Source of the DNA: Confluentibacter sediminis
GTDB taxonomy: Bacteria; Bacteroidota; Bacteroidia; Flavobacteriales; Flavobacteriaceae
Length of the DNA: 64,000 nucleotides
Assembly (NCBI RefSeq): GCF_003258355.1
Contig: NZ_QKPO01000019.1
Coordinates: 1 to 64,000 of the forward strand
Reading direction: 5' to 3'
Made by a program: the position numbers and the translations under genes. Shown in pieces: positions 53,194 through 62,179 of the stretch. The notes under the pieces are model-generated. The model saw nothing but the letters and a program-made list of their open reading frames with translations. It had not been told where the DNA came from and did no database searches. Numbering within the stretch: the stretch's first letter is position 1; each line of letters begins with the position of its first letter.

Positions 53194-53838
53194 ATGATTT
53201 TTAAAAAGCCAAACATAGTGGACTTGAACGACAAGCAAATTCAAATTCTTGAAACTGCCGAAAAACTCTTCGCTGAAAATGGTTTTGACGGCACATCTGT
53301 ACGTAATATTGCGAAAGCAGCAGATATCAATATTGCCATGATTTCATATTATTTTGGGTCTAAGGAAAAATTATTAGAATCACTCCTTTTATACAGAATA
53401 TCAGATTTTAGAATGCAATTGGAATCTGTCTTTTCAAAAAACAATGGTTTTATAGACACTTTGGATGAGATTGTCACTTTAATTGTAAAGCGTATCCACA
53501 AGAGCAGACTGACCCACAAAATCATCAATTTTGAATTCTCAAATGAAGCTAGACAAATTGATTTTGATAGTTACATCGAGCAAAAAAAACAAAACCTATA
53601 CCTTATAAAAGCCTTTGTTGAGAAAGGTCAGAAAGCTGGAGTTTTTGTAAACCATGTTAATATTGAATTACTTACCGCCACCATTCTAGGGACCTATTTT
53701 CATTTTTATAATAATAAAAAATATTACCAAAACCTTTTTAACCTTAAAGATGACGAGGCCATTGAACTGTATGTTCATAATGAGCTTACACTACATATTC
53801 TAAATACCATAAAAGCGTTACTTACACATGAAAACTAG
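53194..53838 (+). CDS. TetR/AcrR-family repressor of the efflux operon
   Basis: 214 residues. N-terminal helix-turn-helix: ILETAEKLFAENGFDGTSVRNIAKAADINIAMISYYFGSKEKLLESLL (about 13-60). The C-terminal ligand-binding half is helical and unrelated to well-known members. First gene of a four-gene unit, overlapping the TolC gene by 11 bp. It should repress this unit through the strong inverted repeat just upstream and be released by a transported compound. Confidence 0.92.
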   Translation: MIFKKPNIVDLNDKQIQILETAEKLFAENGFDGTSVRNIAKAADINIAMISYYFGSKEKLLESLLLYRISDFRMQLESVFSKNNGFIDTLDEIVTLIVKRIHKSRLTHKIINFEFSNEARQIDFDSYIEQKKQNLYLIKAFVEKGQKAGVFVNHVNIELLTATILGTYFHFYNNKKYYQNLFNLKDDEAIELYVHNELTLHILNTIKALLTHEN

Positions 53839-55153
53839 ATATTTAATATTACTCATTGTTTCATTTATAAGCATTTCAACATTACAGGCACAACAGCCTA
53901 CCACATTAACTTTAGAAGATGCCGTAGCCTTAGCTATTAAAAATAGTGATGCTTCTAAAATAGCAGATACGAAGGTTTTGACTGCTGAAAACGAACTCAA
54001 TGTGACCAAAAACAATCAATATCCAGACGTTAAACTCTCTGGTCAATATCTGTATTTGACAAATGCTGATGTCAATTTAAAAATCAAAACCGGCGAAAGC
54101 AATTCCAGCTCTGGTGATTCACAAAATAGTGGCGCACCCAATGCGCATCAATTATTACTGGGCCAGGCGAATGTAAGCATGCCATTATTTTCTGGTTTTA
54201 AACTTCAAAATGCCATTAAAGCGAGTGAAAATAGCTATCAAGCAGCAAAGTATCATGCCAAGAATGAGAAAGAACAATTAAGCTTAAACGTTATTAATGA
54301 TTATTTAAATCTGTATAAAGCCACCCAAACCATCGACCTCATTGAAGAAAACTTAAAAAGTGCTCATCAACGTGTTACTGATTTTTCTGCCAAAGAAGAA
54401 AACGGTTTATTAGCTAGAAACGATTTATTAAAAGCCCAACTTCAAGAATCTAACATTCAATTGTCTTTGGACGACGCTATTAAAACCAAAAACATTCTTA
54501 ACTACAAATTAGCCGTTCTTTTAAAACTTCCATACAACAGCATCATTGAAACGACAACACCCGAAATAGGGTTGGTTGAAAGTAATATGCCAACAGAAAC
54601 CATAACCAAAAATGATTTGGAAGCTTTAAAGTACCAAGAAAAAGCGGCAGAAAATCAAATAAAAATGGCTAAAAGTAAATTCTATCCGTCGCTTGCCTTA
54701 ACGGGAGGTTATATTGCTTTAGACTTACAAAATGCATTAACCGTCAACAATGCCATGAATTTCGGATTGGGTATTTCTTATAACCTTTCAGATATATTTA
54801 AAGCAAAAAGCGATATAAAATTAGCCAAGAGCAAAGTTCAAGAATTGCAATATTCAATCGATATGATGTCCAACGACATTAAAGTACAAATTGAAAACGC
54901 GAAACAAAACTACAACCTCGCTTTAAAAAAACAAGATGTTTATACGGCATCAAAAGCACAGGCAGAAGAAAACTATCGTATTGTTAAAGACAAATATGAT
55001 AATGGTTTGGTAGACACCAATGATTTACTGGAAGCCGATGTCGATCAGCTTCAAGCCAAATTAAATTTAAGTTATTCCAAAGCAGATATCAGTCAAAAAT
55101 ATTACGAATTACTTGCAGCCCAAGGACAATTATCAAATTCATTAAAACTATAG
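53828..55153 (+). CDS. TolC-family outer-membrane efflux channel
   Basis: 441 residues. Signal peptide (about 1-21, ISTLQAQ), then the duplicated helical outer-membrane-factor pattern: LTLEDAVALAIKNSD, long coiled regions, and YRIVKDKYDNGLVDTNDLLEADVDQLQAKLNLSYSKAD in the second half. It spans the outer membrane and docks with the HlyD-like adaptor encoded next. The start overlaps tetR. Confidence 0.92.
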   Translation: MKTRYLILLIVSFISISTLQAQQPTTLTLEDAVALAIKNSDASKIADTKVLTAENELNVTKNNQYPDVKLSGQYLYLTNADVNLKIKTGESNSSSGDSQNSGAPNAHQLLLGQANVSMPLFSGFKLQNAIKASENSYQAAKYHAKNEKEQLSLNVINDYLNLYKATQTIDLIEENLKSAHQRVTDFSAKEENGLLARNDLLKAQLQESNIQLSLDDAIKTKNILNYKLAVLLKLPYNSIIETTTPEIGLVESNMPTETITKNDLEALKYQEKAAENQIKMAKSKFYPSLALTGGYIALDLQNALTVNNAMNFGLGISYNLSDIFKAKSDIKLAKSKVQELQYSIDMMSNDIKVQIENAKQNYNLALKKQDVYTASKAQAEENYRIVKDKYDNGLVDTNDLLEADVDQLQAKLNLSYSKADISQKYYELLAAQGQLSNSLKL

Positions 55154-55163
55154 TAATCACATC

Positions 55164-56246
55164 ATGAAACAAAAGAAAAAAACGAATATAAAATTTATCG
55201 TTATCATATCTACACTGGTATTAATTGGCGTGGTTTATGGCGGATATAAAATCATTCATTCCTTCTATCATGAAGAAACCGATGATGCCCAAGTACAAGC
55301 AAATATGAGTCCCATCATTCCACATGTGGGTGGCTTTGTAAAAAAAGTGTATGTAACCGATAACCAAAAAGTAAAAAAGGGAGATACACTATTTGTTATA
55401 GACCAACAAGATTACTTGGTAAAACTAGAACAAGCGGAAGCCCATTTAGCCGCTGCAAAAAGCGGACTAACCGTTTCAGAAGTGAGTATTGGGTCTTATA
55501 AAGCCAATACGGAAACAGCCACCGCACAGGTGAGTTCTGCAACCAGCAATATCGAAACGGCCAAAACCAGATTATGGCGCGCTACCAATGATTTTGAACG
55601 CTATAAAAACCTATATGACAATCATTCTATTACGGCACAACAATATGAGCAAGCCCTGGCTACCAAACAGGAAGCCGAGCAACAACTCAATATGTTGCAA
55701 AGTCAGCAAAAAGCGAGTCAAAGTCAACGAAATGCTGCTCAGCAACAAACACAAATATCAGAAAAGCAGGTGTCTGTTGCCGAAGCTAATGTTAAAAGTG
55801 CCCAAGCTCAGGTAGATGCTGCCAAACTAGATTTGGACTACACCATCGTTACGGCACCTATTGATGGGCAACTATCAAACGTCAGCCTGCAAGTCGGACA
55901 ATTTGTGCAGCCAGGTCAATCGCTATTTTATTTGATTAACACTGCCGATCGATGGGTGGTTGCCAATTTTAAGGAAACCCAATTGGATAAAATGGAAATT
56001 GGACAAAAAGTGACTATAAAAGCCGATGCGTATCCTAATGAAGATTTTGAAGCGACCATCTCTGCCTTTTCCCCTGCAACTGGTGCTCGTTTTTCATTAT
56101 TGCCTCCCGATAATGCTACAGGAAACTTTGTAAAAACCATTCAACGCTTACCGGTAAAAATCGAATTTACCAAAAACAACGATTTAGAAAAACTGCAAAA
56201 ATTGCGTTCAGGAATGAATGTGATTGTAGATGTGCATTTAAAATAA
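55164..56246 (+). CDS. HlyD/EmrA-family membrane fusion protein
   Basis: 360 residues. A single N-terminal membrane helix (about 10-30) is followed by a lipoyl/barrel-sandwich half (DDAQVQANMSPIIPHVGGFVKKVYVTDNQKVKKGDTLFVID, about 36-76), a long alpha-hairpin rich in Gln, Ala and Ser (about 80-220), and the second half DYTIVTAPIDGQLSNVSLQVGQFVQPGQSLFYLI. It bridges the MFS pump and the TolC channel. Three bases separate it from the pump gene. Confidence 0.94.
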   Translation: MKQKKKTNIKFIVIISTLVLIGVVYGGYKIIHSFYHEETDDAQVQANMSPIIPHVGGFVKKVYVTDNQKVKKGDTLFVIDQQDYLVKLEQAEAHLAAAKSGLTVSEVSIGSYKANTETATAQVSSATSNIETAKTRLWRATNDFERYKNLYDNHSITAQQYEQALATKQEAEQQLNMLQSQQKASQSQRNAAQQQTQISEKQVSVAEANVKSAQAQVDAAKLDLDYTIVTAPIDGQLSNVSLQVGQFVQPGQSLFYLINTADRWVVANFKETQLDKMEIGQKVTIKADAYPNEDFEATISAFSPATGARFSLLPPDNATGNFVKTIQRLPVKIEFTKNNDLEKLQKLRSGMNVIVDVHLK

Positions 56247-56249
56247 ACT

Positions 56250-57827
56250 ATGTTACCAGACGAAAACGACTTAGTGGAATATGGCTTCAGACGGGTCATT
56301 ATAACCATTACCGCTATTCTGTGTGCGCTTTTAGAAATAGTAGATACCACTATTGTAAATGTAGCCCTCAATGATATGAGAGGTAGTTTGGGGGCCTCTT
56401 TAACGGATATTGCCTGGGTCATCACCGCTTATGCCATAGCCAATGTGATTATTATCCCCATGACCAGTTGGCTCTCTAAACAATTTGGCAGACGCAACTA
56501 TTTTGCGACCTCTATTGTTATCTTTACCACAGCCTCTTTTTTATGTGGTAATGCCGACAATATTTGGGAACTCGTCATTTTTAGATTCATTCAAGGCTTA
56601 GGGGGTGGTGCCTTATTGGTGACCGCACAAACCATCATTACCGAAAGTTATCCTATTGCCAAACGCGGCATGGCACAAGCCATTTATGGTATGGGTGTTA
56701 TTGTAGGTCCTACCTTAGGCCCTCCATTAGGCGGCTATTTAGTGGATAATTTTTCTTGGCCTTATATCTTTTACATCAACATACCTATTGGGATTATTGC
56801 TACTTTTTTAACCATTATATATGTAAGAAGTCCTAAATACGGAAGCAAGCTAAAAGCGAATCAGGTGGATTGGATAGGCATCCTGCTTTTAACTATGTTT
56901 ATTGGTTCTTTACAATTTGTTTTGGAGCATGGGCAACAAGACGATTGGTTTGATGATTCATTAATCGTGCTATTAAGTGTCATGTCTGTCTTTGGCTTGA
57001 TCCTTTTTATATGGCGTGAAATGACCTACGAGCATCCGATTGTGAATTTAAGGGTACTTAAGGACGGTAATTTACGTATTGGAACTATCATGACCTTCAT
57101 TATGGGATTCGGGCTTTATGGCTCTACCTTCATCATTCCTATATATACCCAATCTGTGTTAGGGTTTACAGCGACCGATGCGGGGTTACTCCTCATTCCT
57201 AGTTCCATTACCACAGGAATCATGATGCCCTTTATTGGTAAAATGCTACAAAATGGAGTGCCTCAAAAATATCTGGTTACCGGAGGATTTTTAATCTTCT
57301 TTGTGTACAGTTTATGGATGTATCTTATTATGACACCCGACACAGGGTCTGAGCATTTCTTTTGGCCATTAGTGGTTAGAGGGTTTGGGCTAGGCTTATT
57401 ATTTGTGCCTATCACGACACTCTCCTTATCTACCTTAAAAGGAAAAGATATTGCAGACGGTGCCGCCTTTACGGGGATGACCCGACAATTAGGAGGCTCC
57501 TTTGGTATTGCCATCATTACCACCTTAATTGCGCGTTGGACACAACAACATCGTATCGATTTATTGCCCAATATAAGTGCCATAGATTTTAAGGTGCAAG
57601 AACGCATCCACGGCTTACAACAATTATTCATCAGCAAAGGTTTTGCGGCCAATGAGGCTTTGGAAAGAGCATACCAAATGTTAAATATGTCCGTTACAAA
57701 ACAGGCCACCGTATTGTCTTATATGGATGTGTTTATTTATCTTGGGGTGCTATTTTTAATTTGTGTGCCCTTTGTACTGCTCATAAAAAAAGGAGCCGGG
57801 AAAGTGGACGTTAGCAATGTCCATTAA
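56250..57827 (+). CDS. DHA2-family drug efflux transporter (EmrB/QacA type)
   Basis: 525 residues, about 14 membrane helices. Motif C-like GMGVIVGPTLGPPLGGYLVDNFSWPYIFYINIPIG, antiporter start LEIVDTTIVNVALNDMRGSLGASLTDIAWVITAYAIAN with the membrane Asp, and loop QFGRRNYF. Proton-driven export of amphipathic compounds through the adaptor and TolC encoded upstream. Substrate unknown. The operon order tetR-tolC-emrA-emrB is complete. Confidence 0.95.
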   Translation: MLPDENDLVEYGFRRVIITITAILCALLEIVDTTIVNVALNDMRGSLGASLTDIAWVITAYAIANVIIIPMTSWLSKQFGRRNYFATSIVIFTTASFLCGNADNIWELVIFRFIQGLGGGALLVTAQTIITESYPIAKRGMAQAIYGMGVIVGPTLGPPLGGYLVDNFSWPYIFYINIPIGIIATFLTIIYVRSPKYGSKLKANQVDWIGILLLTMFIGSLQFVLEHGQQDDWFDDSLIVLLSVMSVFGLILFIWREMTYEHPIVNLRVLKDGNLRIGTIMTFIMGFGLYGSTFIIPIYTQSVLGFTATDAGLLLIPSSITTGIMMPFIGKMLQNGVPQKYLVTGGFLIFFVYSLWMYLIMTPDTGSEHFFWPLVVRGFGLGLLFVPITTLSLSTLKGKDIADGAAFTGMTRQLGGSFGIAIITTLIARWTQQHRIDLLPNISAIDFKVQERIHGLQQLFISKGFAANEALERAYQMLNMSVTKQATVLSYMDVFIYLGVLFLICVPFVLLIKKGAGKVDVSNVH

Positions 57828-57894
57828 GGGATTTGTATAATCCTTACTAAAAAACAATGCTTTGTCATATAAACTGAATTTATTTTAAACCCTT

Positions 57895-58347
57895 ATGCCG
57901 TTAAACATCGTACTCATTGAACCTGAAATCCCTAATAACACAGGAAACATTGGCAGATTGGCACTGGCATCTGGCTCCAACTTACATTTGGTGAAACCCT
58001 TCGGATTTCAAATTGATGATACCCGGTTAAAACGTGCTGGCTTGGATTATTGGCAACACCTCAACATCATCTATTACGATAGTGTGGATGAATTTTTTAG
58101 CAAAAACAAAGACCAAAACATGGTGTTTCTGTCTAGTCATGGCAAGCAAACGCATTGGGACATTCCTTTTGAAGAGGATATGTTTTTAATCTTCGGAAAA
58201 GAATCGGTGGGATTATCAAAATCCATCACTGAAAAATATTCTGAAAGGCTTTATAAAATCCCTTTATACAGCGACCATGTAAGAAGCTTGAATTTGGCGA
58301 ATGCCGTTGGTATTGTCGTGTATGATGGGTTAAAACAGCTAAGTTAA
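57895..58347 (+). CDS. trmL: tRNA (cytidine/uridine(34)-2'-O)-methyltransferase
   Basis: 150 residues, the minimal SPOUT fold of TrmL. Motif 1 LIEPEIPNNTGNIGRLALASG (about 6-27), motif 2 FLIFGKESVGLSKSI (about 99-113), motif 3 IPLYSDHVRSLNLANAVGIVVYDGL (about 122-146) forming the trefoil knot. It methylates the ribose of the wobble base in tRNA-Leu isoacceptors using SAM. Stand-alone gene. Confidence 0.93.
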   Translation: MPLNIVLIEPEIPNNTGNIGRLALASGSNLHLVKPFGFQIDDTRLKRAGLDYWQHLNIIYYDSVDEFFSKNKDQNMVFLSSHGKQTHWDIPFEEDMFLIFGKESVGLSKSITEKYSERLYKIPLYSDHVRSLNLANAVGIVVYDGLKQLS

Positions 58348-58405
58348 AAACCTAAGTTCGACATATAGCTTATTAAAATTTAACTGTTTACAATATATTG
58401 TTTTC

Positions 58406-58474
58406 TGATGTCACCTTGAACACAAGGTCATGAAGTGAAGCTTTTTTTGTGTCCTTTCGACGACGGAGACATCA
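58406..58474. repeat. Inverted-repeat segment downstream of trmL
   Basis: TGATGTC (58406-58412) and GACATCA (58468-58474) are perfect terminal inverted repeats. Inside, ACCTTG/CAAGGT pair at 58413-58428. TGTCACCTTGA and CCTTTCGACG are typical pieces of flavobacterial dispersed repeats. Confidence 0.5.
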
Positions 58475-58494
58475 CATAACGTGAGTAAAAAGTG

Positions 58495-58521
58495 GGATTC
58501 CTCATGCTTCGGAATGACAAA
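58495..58521. repeat. Palindromic repeat, family A diverged copy 3
   Basis: GATTCC...GGAATGACAAAA, matching both ends of the copy at 47124-47151 but with a different nine-base centre (TCATGCTTC) and shorter arms. It is in the same orientation as that copy. Confidence 0.6.
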
Positions 58522-58723
58522 ACAGAATCTGTTCTTCCTTAACTAAAGGACATCGACCTTAAGCATTGGTTGAAATAAAACCTATTTTAAATCCGTGCTT
58601 TTCTTATAAAAAAATCCCAAAAAACAGACAGAGCTTCTCTGTACTTTTAAAGTTTTAAGATAGATTTAAGACTATTTTAGCTTCTATTCCTTATATTATG
58701 GGTGAACCTTAAAAACACATCGT

Positions 58724-58867
58724 ATGGGAATTATTGAAGACAAAAAAAAATTTAAAAGAACCAAAGAACAAACAAACCCTACCAATCCGAATGGGAATGT
58801 GAATCAAAAAACAAATAAATTTGATATTGATGAAAAGACCATTAAAAAACAGCAAAACAAGCAATAA
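58724..58867 (+). CDS. Small hydrophilic protein, unknown (47 residues)
   Basis: The open frame begins MGIIEDKKKFKRTKEQ, ends TIKKQQNKQ, and is rich in Lys, Asn, Gln and Thr with no hydrophobic core; probably disordered. The start follows 30 bp of ordinary leader, and codon use resembles neighbours, but nothing else proves translation. No family recognised. Confidence 0.4.
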   Translation: MGIIEDKKKFKRTKEQTNPTNPNGNVNQKTNKFDIDEKTIKKQQNKQ

Positions 58868-58936
58868 TAGCTTTACGGATAGGTATCTGTTTGGAAACGA
58901 ACAGTATTGTTAAAAGTGTGGCATCACAGAAGTGGT

Positions 58937-59170
58937 TTACCGCACTTTTTGTTTTTTAAGCATCTGCACATACATGGCTTCTACTTTCGCTCTTGCCCAA
59001 GGGGTTTTGCGTAAAAATGTTAAACTGGATTTTACCGAAGGGTTATCCGTAAAGCATTTAATCTTGATATTATAGCCCATATATTCCCAACCGTAATGGG
59101 CTACCAAATCGTTGATGATCTTTTCTAAAGTAATCCCGTGCAAAGGGTTGTTAGGTTGCGTACTCATCAT
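58937..59170 (-). CDS. VF530-family DNA-binding protein
   Basis: 77 residues. Matches the small VF530 (DUF2132) family: [61 protein letters not shown], a double-winged compact helical fold reported to bind DNA. The basic C-terminus (KKQKVR) fits. Two bases downstream of the next leftward gene, so part of one unit with it and the helicase. Confidence 0.88.
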   Translation of the reverse strand: MMSTQPNNPLHGITLEKIINDLVAHYGWEYMGYNIKIKCFTDNPSVKSSLTFLRKTPWARAKVEAMYVQMLKKQKVR

Positions 59171-59172
59171 AC

Positions 59173-59382
59173 CTAGGCAACTAAAGCCTTGACTTTTACA
59201 GCTTTCTCAAAATGGTCCAGCTTATGTTCCTTAATCCACCAAGTGGCGGCTTCCATCAACAATTCGGGTTGGGTGTTTTTATTCTCAAAAAAAGCGTAGA
59301 AAGACACGCCTACATTCAGGCCTTTGTCTTTTATTTTTTTATCACAGACTTCTATAATCTTGTTTCTTAAAATAGGTGACAT
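59173..59382 (-). CDS. Small conserved protein of unknown function
   Basis: 69 residues, [59 protein letters not shown] compact helical protein with a conserved-looking [12 protein letters not shown] and [10 protein letters not shown] core; I recall similar uncharacterised small proteins in flavobacteria (possibly DUF6500) but cannot confirm it. It lies 5 bp after the helicase and 2 bp before the VF530 gene. Confidence 0.6.
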   Translation of the reverse strand: MSPILRNKIIEVCDKKIKDKGLNVGVSFYAFFENKNTQPELLMEAATWWIKEHKLDHFEKAVKVKALVA

Positions 59383-59387
59383 CTCTC

Positions 59388-60680
59388 TTAATTTCTTCTA
59401 TCACTTCTAGAACGCTCGTTATTGCGTTTGGGTCGTCTAGAACTGTTGGCATTTTTATTATTTGAATTTGATGGTCTGGATGAAGCGCTATTTCTAGATC
59501 GATTTCCGCCACCTTGTTGTCTTTTTTCTGGCTCTGTGGACGCATTTGGGTCGGGTTCAAAACCTGCTATAACCTCCGAAGGAATCTTCATGCCTACCAG
59601 CTTTTCGATATCTCGTAAAAAGGTGGTTTCATCAGGACTTACTAAGGATATGGCCTCGCCACTGGCGCCCGCTCTACCCGTTCTACCAATTCTATGGACG
59701 TAATCTTCTGGGATGTTAGGAATCTCAAAGTTAATCACATGTGGCAATAAGGGGATATCTAAGCCACGTGCTGCAATATCGGTCGCCACCAACACACGCA
59801 CCGTACCTTTTTTAAAACCTTCCAAGGCTTTGGTTCTGGCACCCTGACTTTTATTACCGTGGATAGCCGCAGCGGTAATGCCTGCTTTTACTAACTTTTC
59901 AGTGAGTTTATTAGCACCATGTTTCGTGCGCCCGAAAACCAACACTTGTTTCCAGTTCCCTTCAGAAATCAATTTTGTAATCAAATCTGTTTTTAACCCT
60001 TTGGCCACTCGGTACACTTTTTGGCTAATGGCATCCACCGTCGTGTTTTCGGGAGTTGCCTCTACTTGTACAGGATGGTTTAAAATACCATGTGCCAATT
60101 TTTTAATATCTGGAGAAAAGGTTGCCGAAAACATCAAATTCTGACGTTTTTCTGGCATCATTTTTATAATGCGTTCTATATCTCTTAAAAAGCCCATGTC
60201 CAACATGCGGTCGGCTTCATCCAATACTAAAATCTCTACACGTTTTAAGGAAATGTGGCCTTGATTGATTAAATCCAATAAACGCCCTGGTGTGGCTACC
60301 AATACATCGATGCCCTGGCGCATGGTGGCTATTTGAGGTTTTTGATTGACTCCCCCAAAAATCACCGCACTTCTTATATTTAAAAAGGTACTGTATTCCT
60401 TCACATTGTCATACACCTGCGCTGCCAATTCTCGTGTTGGGGTTAATATCAACGCACGAATGGGGCTGAATTTCTCTTTAGGGTTTTCAGATAATATATG
60501 TAACAACGGCAAGGTAAACCCAGCTGTTTTTCCCGTACCTGTTTGTGCGGATGCCAAAATATCTTTCCCTTGTAATATATGCGGAATGGCTTTTTGTTGT
60601 ATAGGACTAGGAGTTGTGTATCCCTTTTTGCTAATCGCTTTTAGCAAGGCTTGGGACAAGCCTAATGACGTAAATGACAT
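59388..60680 (-). CDS. DEAD-box RNA helicase (RhlE-like)
   Basis: 430 residues from the ATG ending at 60680 ([10 protein letters not shown]), which gives the standard RhlE start; an eight-codon longer start is possible. Q motif [14 protein letters not shown], Walker [30 protein letters not shown] in [16 protein letters not shown] in LMFSATF, and HRIGRTGR. The tail of about 60 residues is Asn/Ser/Arg rich, an RNA-binding extension. It unwinds short RNA duplexes in ribosome assembly or cold adaptation. First gene of a three-gene leftward set. Confidence 0.95.
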   Translation of the reverse strand: MSFTSLGLSQALLKAISKKGYTTPSPIQQKAIPHILQGKDILASAQTGTGKTAGFTLPLLHILSENPKEKFSPIRALILTPTRELAAQVYDNVKEYSTFLNIRSAVIFGGVNQKPQIATMRQGIDVLVATPGRLLDLINQGHISLKRVEILVLDEADRMLDMGFLRDIERIIKMMPEKRQNLMFSATFSPDIKKLAHGILNHPVQVEATPENTTVDAISQKVYRVAKGLKTDLITKLISEGNWKQVLVFGRTKHGANKLTEKLVKAGITAAAIHGNKSQGARTKALEGFKKGTVRVLVATDIAARGLDIPLLPHVINFEIPNIPEDYVHRIGRTGRAGASGEAISLVSPDETTFLRDIEKLVGMKIPSEVIAGFEPDPNASTEPEKRQQGGGNRSRNSASSRPSNSNNKNANSSRRPKRNNERSRSDRRN

Positions 60681-60883
60681 AGTTTGTTTTTTTGAAGCAA
60701 ACACTATTCATTTAGGTTACTCCTTTAATTTTGTCCAAAGGTACATCTAATTTTAGGATATTTGGTGTATTGTTGGATGTGTAATGCTTTCCCATCCCAA
60801 ATCCTGATACAAACCCATACCATTTAGAGCTAATCCATGGGTGTTATGGACTTGCTCTAGTGGTACCTAAAATAGAACCTATC

Positions 60884-62167
60884 TTATTTTTTGTGCAATC
60901 TATATACGAACAGATACCATCCCATACTGATAATAACCGCCCATCCGCAGGTAATGATACCTAAGGCTCTGGTGGATATCCCGTACTGATAGATTAATTT
61001 ATAGTACATAAAACACAGGGCTCCGCCTACTAAAGCCCCATTGATGTACTTCCATCCACCCATTTGTTGCCGTTTCTGTTGCTCCTTTTTCTTTACTTTC
61101 CGCTTTAAACTAATCCAAATGCCTGTTAACACAAGACTCGAAATGCAAAGACCTGCAAAAAACCAGATAATCTTGGTAAGGAGGCCACCCCAAGTACCAA
61201 AATGCAAGGGGTCTATGATATCGTTAATCCATGTTTTTGTATTCAGGGCATCGGCTCTTTGTACGCCAATGACTTCGTAGGTTTCAGGATGGATATAAAT
61301 CCTGTTGGCTCGGTTCCTCACCAGCTTCACATCGCTGATGCCCGTAAGGTATATGCTGCCATGAGCGTTCTTGGGAGGATATATATCTTTAACTTCCAAT
61401 CCTGAAATGGCGGCTTCGGCTTTGCTTACCGCTTTATCATAATCAATCGTGTAGGCGTTTATTTTAGCCGCCTTGCCAGCAGCTTTCAGACTTTCTGTTT
61501 TGGGGATGGCCGGATTGGCTATGGTACCCACATCGGCAATATTGGTTCTTTCTACAAAATACCACATGCCCGTCATGGAAAACAAGATACAAAATGGTAC
61601 GGACCAGACACCTACGAGTCGGTGCAGGCTTCGGAAAAAAAACACACGGCCTTTGCCCCGTTTCAGTTCAAACAGCTTTTTGTACCAATCCTTGTAAAAA
61701 AACAAGGCGGTTCCCATAGAGATAAACAGCATAAAAGCAAAAAGAAGCACGATAAAATAGCCTATCTGGTACTGGGGCGTAAAGAGGTAATAATGTAAAT
61801 CCCTAAAAAAACGTTGGATGGTGAGTTTGGTAGCGCCTTGTACGACTCCCGTATAGGGATTGGCAAATACGTACCATTGCTGCCCCTTATCGGTTACATA
61901 AATAATATCGCATAAATAAGGCGCTTCTGCTGCCAGCCACAAGGTCATGTCCCCTTCTGGAAATTGTGTTTTCAGATTCTCGACAATCACATCTTTAGGG
62001 GCGTAGGTGTCTTGGGCTTTGGCGCGTATGTCTGGGTTGAACAGCCAATCCATCTCGTGACTCAGTGTCGCCATGGTACCAGAAAAGCATACTATAAAAA
62101 ATAGTATGCTTAACTTAATGCCTATCCAGCCATGGATACGGAAGAACGACTTTTTATTAAGATGCAT
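60884..62167 (-). CDS. PepSY-domain membrane protein linked to siderophore uptake
   Basis: 427 residues. Four membrane helices: about 12-32, 143-165, 190-210 and 335-360, plus a C-terminal pair. The PepSY-type soluble part contains FANPYTGVVQGATKLTIQRFFRDLHYYLF and RIYIHPETYEVIGVQRAD. FFRSLHRLVGVWSVPFCILFSMTGMWYF is the family core with likely heme-ligand histidines (RDLH, RSLH). Such proteins are thought to reduce ferric siderophores at the inner membrane. It is 12 bp after a TonB-dependent siderophore receptor. Confidence 0.9.
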   Translation of the reverse strand: MHLNKKSFFRIHGWIGIKLSILFFIVCFSGTMATLSHEMDWLFNPDIRAKAQDTYAPKDVIVENLKTQFPEGDMTLWLAAEAPYLCDIIYVTDKGQQWYVFANPYTGVVQGATKLTIQRFFRDLHYYLFTPQYQIGYFIVLLFAFMLFISMGTALFFYKDWYKKLFELKRGKGRVFFFRSLHRLVGVWSVPFCILFSMTGMWYFVERTNIADVGTIANPAIPKTESLKAAGKAAKINAYTIDYDKAVSKAEAAISGLEVKDIYPPKNAHGSIYLTGISDVKLVRNRANRIYIHPETYEVIGVQRADALNTKTWINDIIDPLHFGTWGGLLTKIIWFFAGLCISSLVLTGIWISLKRKVKKKEQQKRQQMGGWKYINGALVGGALCFMYYKLIYQYGISTRALGIITCGWAVIISMGWYLFVYRLHKK

Positions 62168-62179
62168 TCCTAAAGGGCT

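Larger units (their letters stand above)
58348..58723. other. Intergenic stretch with dispersed repeats
   Basis: 376 bp without a recognisable gene. It holds an inverted-repeat segment (58406-58474) and a family A palindromic repeat (58495-58521), both described separately, and otherwise AT-rich sequence up to a small open frame at 58724. Confidence 0.4.

Noticed and set aside
57263-57709. 148-codon open frame antisense to the EmrB-like pump
   Set aside because: It lies wholly inside a strongly supported gene, has no recognisable domain and reflects codon bias on the opposite strand.
60346-60750. 134-codon open frame antisense to the helicase 5' end
   Set aside because: Mirrors the conserved helicase motifs on the other strand; no independent support.
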